A DNA stretch of 64,000 bases, from positions 1,612,001 through 1,676,000 of the forward strand of contig NZ_JAHWXM010000001.1 of assembly GCF_023091225.1 (NCBI RefSeq), in the 5' to 3' direction. The DNA is from Microbacterium galbinum. GTDB taxonomy: Bacteria > Actinomycetota > Actinomycetes > Actinomycetales > Microbacteriaceae. The notes below the pieces were generated by a model, which saw only the letters and a list, made by a program, of their open reading frames with translations, ran no database searches and was not told where the DNA came from. Positions within the stretch are counted from its first letter, which is position 1. Each line of letters starts with the position of its first letter. A program made the translations under genes and the position numbers. This document shows, in pieces, positions 58,297 through 64,000 of this stretch.

Positions 58297-59172
58297 TCAG
58301 GGCCGGGGGATGACGCCGGCGATGTCGATCTCGCCGTCGTAGGCGAGCCACGCGACCCAGGCGGCCGGCGCGAGCGTGCGCGCCTGGGCGATGGTCGTGG
58401 CGTCGATTCCCGCGCTCGCCAGGGTGTCGAGTCGACGGGACCACTCGGCCTTGTCGGAGGGCGTCGGCGAGGACGACGACGCCGCCCATTCCGCATCACG
58501 CCGCATCTGGCGCAGGTCGCCCGGATCGACGGATGCTCGCGCGCGGGGCGTGAGCGCAGCATCCTGTCTCCGCACCCGATCGCTACGGATCGCGACCCCC
58601 GCGATGAGGAGGGTGATAGCCGTTGTCATCGGCAGCCAGATCGCGAGGTCTTCCGGCGTGAACCCGCGGTCGTCGCCCGTACCGAGGACGAGGCGTATAG
58701 CGAGCATCGCGACGCACAGCAAGCCGACCAGCGCCGACGACGCCTCACCGATGCGGGCGCTCCGAACGTCCGGCACCCGCAGCAAGAGCACGACGAGCAG
58801 AACGGGTATGGCGATCACTCCCGCGACGACGGCGGTCGACACGGCCAGCTCGGGGTCGGTGAAGGCGTTCTTGCGGTCGGACGGACCGAGCATCACCGCC
58901 GACGCCAGCGCCGCCGTCAATCCGATGCCGAGCAGCGTTCCCCACACGGCGAGATATCCCGCGCTCGACTGCGCCCGTGGCGGCGCGCTCGCGGTGGCGA
59001 TCGCCGGCGCCGCGGACGCCGAGACGAAGCGCCGCCGACGCTGATGCAGGTTCCACAGGCGGGAGAACAGCGCCGATGCCGCCCGCGGCTGTGCGCGAAG
59101 CACTTCCACCGCTTCGTTCGCAACCGCGGTGACCGTCTCATCGTCACCGGAGAGGCGCACGACCGGCTTCAT
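58297..59172 (-). CDS. hypothetical membrane protein of the WXG100 cluster
   Basis: The 291-residue protein has a cytosolic N-terminal part with two helices (TVTAVANEAVEVLRAQPRAA). Four transmembrane helices lie between about residues 72 and 195, and an Arg/Asp-rich C-terminal domain ends with WVAWLAYDGEIDIAGV. I recognise no family. It ends the 62209-58297 operon, a position matching the membrane protein of the other cassette. The ATG at 59172 has no strong ribosome site. Confidence 0.68.
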   Translation of the reverse strand: MKPVVRLSGDDETVTAVANEAVEVLRAQPRAASALFSRLWNLHQRRRRFVSASAAPAIATASAPPRAQSSAGYLAVWGTLLGIGLTAALASAVMLGPSDRKNAFTDPELAVSTAVVAGVIAIPVLLVVLLLRVPDVRSARIGEASSALVGLLCVAMLAIRLVLGTGDDRGFTPEDLAIWLPMTTAITLLIAGVAIRSDRVRRQDAALTPRARASVDPGDLRQMRRDAEWAASSSSPTPSDKAEWSRRLDTLASAGIDATTIAQARTLAPAAWVAWLAYDGEIDIAGVIPRP

Positions 59173-59246
59173 GCCTCGCCCTCGGCATCGTGGGCGATCC
59201 AGAGCATCGGTTCGCTCGGGCGACGCATCGGTGGTCCGCCACGCCC

Positions 59247-59915
59247 TCAACCGGCTTCAGCGGGCGAGACCGCGGGTACGGCGTCCTCCTCCGCGACCCT
59301 CTCCCAGGCGAAGGTCGAGACGATCGAATCGCTCAGCAGCGCCAGCTCATCGAGCACCTCGGCGGGCAGCACGTCGCCGTCCGGGATGACGATCGTCGAC
59401 GTGAACACGAGCGCCTTCCGGCGCTGCGTGCCGGGAACCGGAACGACGTAGGTGATCGTGCGTCCGCCGACGCCGTCGATCGACGACGCCCCGGATGGGC
59501 GCTTCGCCTCGGTCACCCAGCGCACGATGTGCTTGACGTGGTCGTCGAGGAAGACGGCGCCCCGCAGGCGGAAGGCCTCGGTCACCCAGCCGTCGAGGTT
59601 CTCGCCGGGGGCGGCCGTGAGCAGCGAGGCCGTGATCGACAGGGGGAGCAGTTCCTCCATCGGCACGTCCTGCTGCCGGTAGACGGCGAACACCTTGGTG
59701 TTGCGCATGACTTGGTTGACCTGCGCCATCATGGTGCGGAACTCGGCATCGAGGTCGGGACGCCCGGCCTGCATGAAGATCGCACTCGCCTTGCGCACGT
59801 CCTCCTGCTGCGCCGCATTGGTGGGCACGTGCCGCACCCAGCCCGGAGGAAGCACGAGGCGAAACGGGGGAACGCCGAACTGCATCTCGACGCCGAGGTC
59901 GTTGATCTCGTTCAC
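59247..59915 (-). CDS. type VII cassette alpha/beta protein 2
   Basis: The 222-residue soluble protein has FRLVLPPGWVRHVPT near its start, a long helix (RKASAIFMQAGRPDLDAEFR), then strands including KVFAVYRQ, GRTITYVVPVPG and ALVFTSTIVIPDG. The final helix is LDELALLSDSIVSTFAWE. The P-P-G-W opening and the strand-then-helix ending resemble the other two cassette proteins. The closing layout also resembles LpqN/Mog1-like domains. The GTG at 59915 follows GAGGAG with a good spacing. Function is unknown. Confidence 0.7.
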   Translation of the reverse strand: MNEINDLGVEMQFGVPPFRLVLPPGWVRHVPTNAAQQEDVRKASAIFMQAGRPDLDAEFRTMMAQVNQVMRNTKVFAVYRQQDVPMEELLPLSITASLLTAAPGENLDGWVTEAFRLRGAVFLDDHVKHIVRWVTEAKRPSGASSIDGVGGRTITYVVPVPGTQRRKALVFTSTIVIPDGDVLPAEVLDELALLSDSIVSTFAWERVAEEDAVPAVSPAEAG

Positions 59916-59952
59916 CGAAGGGCTCCTCGCGCTGGTCTGTTCGGGGCGGCGG

Positions 59953-60546
59953 TCACGCCGGCAGGGTGATGCCGTCGATCACGCGGAGGATGTGCTCCTC
60001 CATGAGGGCGAAGGACTCGAGGGTCGAGCCCATCGCCTCGATCATGATGACCCATTCTCCCGCACGGAGCATGACCGTCCAGTTGGCGATCGGGCGCGCG
60101 GCGCCGTCGACGACGACGGCGGAGGTGCGGCGCAGCAGGAATCCGTTGCCGTGCGCGTCGGTCTCGAGTTGGATCAGCTCGGATGCCGTGGAGTCGGGCA
60201 GCGTCGCGATCTCTTCCAGCACAGCGCGCTCATCGAGCGCCTCGGCATCCGCCACCGTGATCTCGACGAGGACGTCGCTGTACACCCCGCGGGGGATGAA
60301 CCACAGCTGGGTCGCTGCGTTGCCCGCGAGCCCGACGAGGCCTTGCGCCGTGAGGCGGATCGCATCCAGATCGCCGTCGGTGAGAGACGAACGTGTCGCG
60401 TAGAGCTCGACCGCCGCGTCGACCCACGCTTCCTCTCCGCCGTCGCCCGCGAGATCGCGGGCGGTCGGCAGCGGGAGGAACCACTCGTCGTCGTAGGCGA
60501 AGTCCCATCGCGCATCGGTCGCCGTCTCGACGGGAAGCGGCGTCAT
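59953..60546 (-). CDS. type VII cassette alpha/beta protein 3
   Basis: The 197-residue soluble protein opens with RWDFAYDDEWFLPLP. It continues with a helical stretch and strands (ATQLWFIPRGVYSDVLVEI, WTVMLRAGEWVIMIEAMG), and ends in a helix (SFALMEEHILRVIDGI). It shares the overall pattern of the proteins at 55741 and 59247. Its ATG overlaps the TGA of the large upstream gene (ATGA), which argues for a stoichiometric link to that protein, for example as chaperone or immunity factor. Confidence 0.7.
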   Translation of the reverse strand: MTPLPVETATDARWDFAYDDEWFLPLPTARDLAGDGGEEAWVDAAVELYATRSSLTDGDLDAIRLTAQGLVGLAGNAATQLWFIPRGVYSDVLVEITVADAEALDERAVLEEIATLPDSTASELIQLETDAHGNGFLLRRTSAVVVDGAARPIANWTVMLRAGEWVIMIEAMGSTLESFALMEEHILRVIDGITLPA

Positions 60547-61844
60547 CGGGTGATCCCGTTCAGCAGGCCAGCGGGCGAGAGGCCACCGGACGGTCGACCG
60601 TTGGTCATGGCTACGCCCTTGTCCGCCCACTTGTAGACGTTCCATGCCTGCTCGAACAGCGTGGGAGCATCGGACTTGGCCAGCTGCTGCAGCGCCTGCG
60701 GCAGCTGCGTGTAGAGCCTGTTCCCATAACCGGTACCGACCGCAGCGGCCTCCTGGAACGCGACGGTGAAAGACCGATTCGCTCCGCCGAGGAATCGCTG
60801 TCCGAGTCCTGCGAGCGTGAACGGCCCCGTCAGCCGGGTGCGCGAGACGTTCTCGACGAAGTTTGCGAAGTTGAGCTTGCTCGCCGCGCGCCAGCCGTTC
60901 TTCGGCAGTGCGGAGATGTTGTGGATATTGCGAATCTGCCCGAGCGGCCCGGTGAGCTGCTTCGGGATCGCCTTGAAGAACTTGCCCAATCCCTGACCGA
61001 GTTTGCCGATCGGGAGAACTCCGACGATGGCCCACGCGAGATCCCCCCACCCCTTGCGGCCGTCGAACATGAGCGCGACGGTGAGGGCGAGCGCGATGAC
61101 GCCGACGACCAGGGCGGCGATCGCGAAGAAGGGGCCGCCGATGATGAGGCCGAGCACCGCAATCGCGAGACCGACCCAGCTGACCCATTCGGCGACGACC
61201 GCGAGGACTCCCGCGATGTCCTCCCAGGTGGAGTCCTTGCCGATGTCGTTGGCATCCGTGAGGCCCGACACGGCCGTCTCGTACGCCTCGTGCCAGGTGT
61301 CGTACTCGGCGTCGAAAGCGGCGAGGTTGTCATCGTGATCGCTCGATGCCGTGCTCAGAGCGCTTTGGGCTCCGGATGCCGCAGAAGCGAGCTCCTGCCC
61401 CGCAGCGGTGTTGGCCGCCGCGGCATCCTCCTCCGGCGGGTTCAGACGCGTGTTCGTGTTGTGGGTGCTCAGCGCGGCCGATGCATCCGCCGCGTTCGAC
61501 TGCGCCGTCTGCAGGGCCGTGAGGCTGGACTCGCAATCCGCGACCACCGTCTGCATGCGCGACTGCACCTGAGCGAGCGCCGTCGCGTAGGCGGAGAGGG
61601 TCGACCCCGCCGGCGTGTAGCGCCGACCGGCCTCGTCGAGGTCTTTGTGGACGTCGTCGATGACCTCCTTGATTTTGTCCATCGCATATCCGCGCCCGAC
61701 GATCGTGCCGTCCTTGATGCCTTCGAGCGTGCTCGCCGCCTCGACCATGCTCTCGCCGAGCTCGGTGATCTGCGACCCTCGCGTGGAGATCGCCGCAGCA
61801 TCCCCCGCGACCACCTCGACATCGCGTCCGCTGTGCGTCTGCAT
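60543..61844 (-). CDS. large helical protein with hydrophobic core, candidate type VII substrate
   Basis: The 433-residue protein has about 190 residues of Ala/Ser/Asp-rich helices. Two or three hydrophobic helices follow at 205-270 (WVSWVGLAIAVLGLIIGGPFF, then ALVVGVIALALTVALMF), and then a C-terminal domain (280-433) with basic and aromatic residues. No recognised enzyme motif is seen. Architecture matches the large protein at 56379 without close sequence identity. GGAGGGGCGGGAAG precedes the ATG. It follows the small WXG protein gene by 17 bp. Confidence 0.72.
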   Translation of the reverse strand: MQTHSGRDVEVVAGDAAAISTRGSQITELGESMVEAASTLEGIKDGTIVGRGYAMDKIKEVIDDVHKDLDEAGRRYTPAGSTLSAYATALAQVQSRMQTVVADCESSLTALQTAQSNAADASAALSTHNTNTRLNPPEEDAAAANTAAGQELASAASGAQSALSTASSDHDDNLAAFDAEYDTWHEAYETAVSGLTDANDIGKDSTWEDIAGVLAVVAEWVSWVGLAIAVLGLIIGGPFFAIAALVVGVIALALTVALMFDGRKGWGDLAWAIVGVLPIGKLGQGLGKFFKAIPKQLTGPLGQIRNIHNISALPKNGWRAASKLNFANFVENVSRTRLTGPFTLAGLGQRFLGGANRSFTVAFQEAAAVGTGYGNRLYTQLPQALQQLAKSDAPTLFEQAWNVYKWADKGVAMTNGRPSGGLSPAGLLNGITR

Positions 61845-61861
61845 CTTCCCGCCCCTCCGTG

Positions 61862-62209
61862 TCAGTACGCCACCGGCGCGTGACCGCCGGATCCGCCCGC
61901 GCTGCTGCCCGACTGCTCCATCGACGTCGCCATCTCGGAGTCGAGACTGGTGACCTCGTCGACCGTCCCCTGCACTCGCTGGGCGACTTCTTTGAGCTTC
62001 GTCAGCAGCTTGTCGCGGCTGTCGTTCCAGCTGCCCTCGAAGTCGTGGCAGCGGTCCTGGAGTCGACCGTCGCCGTAGGGCCGCGCGACGGCGGCCTCGA
62101 CGTCGTCCTGGCGCCCCGACGCCGACTCGAACTCGCTGACGATCGCCGTGAGCTGCTCGCTCGTGGTCTGCAGATACTCGATCGGCACGATCATGCTCTG
62201 GCCGCTCAT
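61862..62209 (-). CDS. WXG100-like small protein heading the cassette
   Basis: The 115-residue protein has two helices around GSWNDSRDKLLTKLKEVA, where W-N-D takes the place of W-x-G. It has a Gly/Ser-rich tail. The N-terminal IVPIEYLQTTSEQLTAIVSEF resembles WXG100 first helices. It should pair with the large protein that follows. GAGGAGGGGCG precedes the ATG. Operator copy D lies in its promoter. Confidence 0.8.
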   Translation of the reverse strand: MSGQSMIVPIEYLQTTSEQLTAIVSEFESASGRQDDVEAAVARPYGDGRLQDRCHDFEGSWNDSRDKLLTKLKEVAQRVQGTVDEVTSLDSEMATSMEQSGSSAGGSGGHAPVAY

Positions 62210-62237
62210 CGCCCCTCCTCAGTTCCTGGACGATACG

Positions 62238-62283
62238 ACATTAGTGGGCGGCGATGTCTCACACGATGGGGAGCACTCCCCAT
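62238..62283 (-). promoter_or_regulatory. WXG100-cluster operator copy D with -10 box
   Basis: The perfect palindrome ATGGGGAGCACTCCCCAT (62266-62283) lies 22 bp from TAATGT (62238-62243, minus strand). The sequence between differs fully from copies B and C, so the spacing is conserved independently. Confidence 0.65.
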
Positions 62284-62291
62284 GTTGCGGA

Positions 62292-63185
62292 TCACCGCGC
62301 GGCACGGCGCGCGGTGCCGTTCTCGGCCTTCTTCGTCAGCGCCCGGATGCTCTCGCGATCGGCCAGAATCCCCAGCTCCGTGATGCCGCCGGCGCCGAGG
62401 CCCCGACCGCGCGTCTTCGCCGCGGTGGTGCGGATGCTGGTGGTGGAGGAATGCTCCACCATCTCGCCGAGCCGCGTCCATCGGCGGAGGTCCTGAGCGT
62501 CGAGTTCCTTCCGATGCGCCCGGTGCAGTCGGCCGAGACGCCTTCCCCCGGCCTTCCGCTGACCGAACGTCTCGCTGTATTCGTCGCTCCCTTTCTCCAG
62601 GATCCTGCGCTGCTTCGCCTCCGTGTCGGCGATCACCGCCGCGATCTCCTGGGCGTAACCGGGCATCCCCCGGAGGATCCGCCGCTCCTCCGCGACCCAT
62701 CGCCGCAGCAGTGCATCCTCGCACTCGTCGCAGAGACGCGATGGACGTGTCCCTTCCGTCGCGTACCCGCAGTCGCACGGGATCCCCCCGCGCTGTGTGC
62801 GCCGTGCGGGCGCCCATCCGAACCGCTCCCGTAACGACGCGGCACCCACGACGCTCTCGTGCAACTCCCCCAGATACCCCTCACCGCTCCGGCGCTGCGC
62901 CTCGCGCACCAGCGCCTCCCACCGCTCCGCATCGCCCGCACGCACCAACGGCCCCGCCTCCCGCGCATACTCCGCCAGGACCGCGAAGACCTCCGCCTCC
63001 ACCAGCGCCGCCTTCAACGCCGACGCCGACGTCGTCCCCGGCCACGACGGAAACGCCGCATCGCGCGACACCTCGCGCACCCGCGCCTCACCCGCCGCCG
63101 CAAAACGCTCCCAGACCGGCTTCAGCGCCTCGTCACGCTCGAGCACGCCCCGCTCGAACTCCACCACCGCATCGAACACACCCAT
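62292..63185 (-). CDS. unknown protein with zinc-ribbon-like cysteines
   Basis: The 297-residue protein has a helical N-terminal half (AEVFAVLAEYAREAGPLVRA, AQRRSGEGYLGELHES). A compact Cys motif IPCDCGYATEG then LCDECEDALLRRWV near residue 145 could bind zinc. A basic C-terminal half is rich in Arg/Lys. No nuclease or helicase motif is visible. It is followed on the same strand by operator copy D, and preceded by a frameshifted paralog, so the pair arose by tandem duplication. TACGCT six bases before the ATG marks a leaderless start. Confidence 0.7.
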   Translation of the reverse strand: MGVFDAVVEFERGVLERDEALKPVWERFAAAGEARVREVSRDAAFPSWPGTTSASALKAALVEAEVFAVLAEYAREAGPLVRAGDAERWEALVREAQRRSGEGYLGELHESVVGAASLRERFGWAPARRTQRGGIPCDCGYATEGTRPSRLCDECEDALLRRWVAEERRILRGMPGYAQEIAAVIADTEAKQRRILEKGSDEYSETFGQRKAGGRRLGRLHRAHRKELDAQDLRRWTRLGEMVEHSSTTSIRTTAAKTRGRGLGAGGITELGILADRESIRALTKKAENGTARRAAR

Positions 63186-63191
63186 GCGAAA

Positions 63192-63197
63192 AGCGTA
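63192..63197 (-). promoter_or_regulatory. -10 box (leaderless type)
   Basis: TACGCT on the minus strand is followed by six bases and the ATG at 63185. Confidence 0.5.
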
Positions 63198-63221
63198 AGC
63201 CGTGCGCGCCTCCGCACGCGC

Positions 63222-64000
63222 TCACCGTCGACTCTTGCGTCCAGTCGCCGGTCGAGAATGCTGCGCTCTCACCTGCAGCGCCAGTCCGACGAGCTCAGTC
63301 AGGGCGGCGGCGCCGAGTCCGCGTCTCAAGACCTTGCTCGCCGTCTCGCGATACGCGAGCATCGACGCGGCGGCGAGAGGTGCTCCCAGCGTCTCCCATC
63401 GAGACATCTCTACGCCGCGCAGCTCCTCCCGGTGCCGTCGACGCAAGCGGGAGACCACGCGGCCTCCCGCTCGACGAAACGCAGTCGCTTCAGACGCGGT
63501 GTACTCGCCGCCGGTCACATACACTTGCTCCTGTTTTCGCGCGGTGCGCTCGATGACCGCAGTGACCTCTTCCGCGTACTCGGGCATCCCCCGAAGCAGT
63601 CGCCGCTCCTCCGCGACCCAGCGTCGCAACAACGTCTCCTGACAGTCATCGCACAACGCCCCGCGGCAACACCCCCTCGGTCGCAAACCCGCACTGACAC
63701 GGAATCCCACCCCGCTGCGACCTCGACCGCGGAACCCACCCCCACCGCTCCCGCAACAGAGCAGCACCCACCGTGCTCTCCTGCAACTCACCCAGAAAAC
63801 CCTCACCGCTCCGACGCTGCGCCTCGCCCACCAGCGCCTCCCACCGCTCCGCATCACCCGGCCGCACCAACCCACGAGCCTCCCGCGCATACTCCGCCAG
63901 CACCGCGAACACCTCCGCCTCCACCGACGCGGCCTTCAACGCCGACGCCGACGTCACCCCCGGCCACGACGGAAACCCCACACGCTCCCGCAACACCCCC
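63222..64000 (-). pseudogene. frameshifted paralog of the 62292 gene, truncated by the window edge
   Basis: Two minus-strand frames together match the neighbouring protein. The upstream frame (from the window end to about 63662) reads FPSWPG, then AEVFAVLAEYAREARGLVRP, and IPCQCGFATEGVLPRG. The downstream frame continues with LCDDCQETLLRRWVAEERR and the basic C-terminal half. Removing one G from the four-base run at 63659-63662 restores a single frame of the same length as the paralog. It is thus a one-base insertion mutant or a sequence error. The N-terminus lies beyond the window. Confidence 0.75.

Noticed and set aside
54564..62283. The ATGGGGAG palindromes as Rho-independent terminators
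   Set aside because: They have two-base loops, no T tract, and lie upstream of -10 boxes at fixed spacing, so a DNA-level operator fits better.
1..64000. CRISPR arrays, rRNA genes, prophage or insertion sequences
   Set aside because: No regularly spaced repeats, rRNA signatures, phage structural genes or transposase genes were found. The repeats at 21.0 and 45.6 kb are too few and too irregular for CRISPR.

Overview
The window is chromosomal DNA of a high-GC actinobacterium, most likely Microbacterium or a close relative in the Microbacteriaceae. The evidence is GC-rich codon use, many GTG starts, frequent TANNNT -10 boxes six bases before a start codon (leaderless genes), strong enrichment of the word GGATGCC/GGCATCC, a tRNA Glu-Asp-Phe cluster, an LAXTG-type sortase signal and WXG100 proteins. 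The genus is an inference from style and gene content. No rRNA, CRISPR array, prophage or intact insertion sequence was found.

1-18 kb is mostly housekeeping and cell-envelope genes: DUF937 (partial), tilS, a TMEM175-type channel, ppa, two secreted M23 peptidases, three tRNAs, a ThrE-type exporter, a sortase-anchored S1 protease, an AEC-family permease, a DivIVA-like coiled-coil protein, a fatty acid desaturase, an intradiol-dioxygenase-like lipoprotein and an LtrA protein.

18.4-44.8 kb is an exopolysaccharide island with all Wzx/Wzy-pathway parts but in mixed orientation. It holds a priming sugar-phosphate transferase, seven glycosyltransferases, a Wzx-type flippase, a Wzz/BY-kinase fusion, an LMW phosphatase, a Wzy-like polymerase, a CapK/PaaK-like adenylating enzyme, a CDP-alcohol phosphatidyltransferase and a TagD-like cytidylyltransferase. 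Two large secreted proteins (1814 and about 904 residues) sit inside it and share a beta-sandwich module. Together the genes suggest a surface polymer that may carry phospho-alcohol substituents.

44.8-51.8 kb returns to single genes: an iron-box-controlled SIP-domain protein, a glutaredoxin-like protein, a GPH/MFS transporter, an aldehyde dehydrogenase, a zinc metallopeptidase, malate dehydrogenase, a heptad-repeat protein and a resolvase-like fragment. Two families of short palindromic intergenic repeats lie at 21.0 and 45.6 kb.

51.8-62.3 kb is an all-minus-strand cluster of type VII (ESX/WXG100) substrate-like genes with no secretion machinery in view. It is built from repeated cassettes: small helical partner, large helical or hydrophobic protein, about 200-residue alpha/beta protein(s), then a membrane protein. 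A further unit has a hydrolase with a helical N-terminus. A 402-bp segment carrying a WXG100 gene and its promoter is duplicated almost perfectly. Each putative promoter carries an 18-bp palindrome, ATGGGGAGNNCTCCCCAT, 22-23 bp upstream of a TANNNT -10 box; I regard this as the most interesting system in the window. The right end has two tandem paralogs of an unknown zinc-ribbon-like protein, the second with a frameshift and cut off by the window edge.
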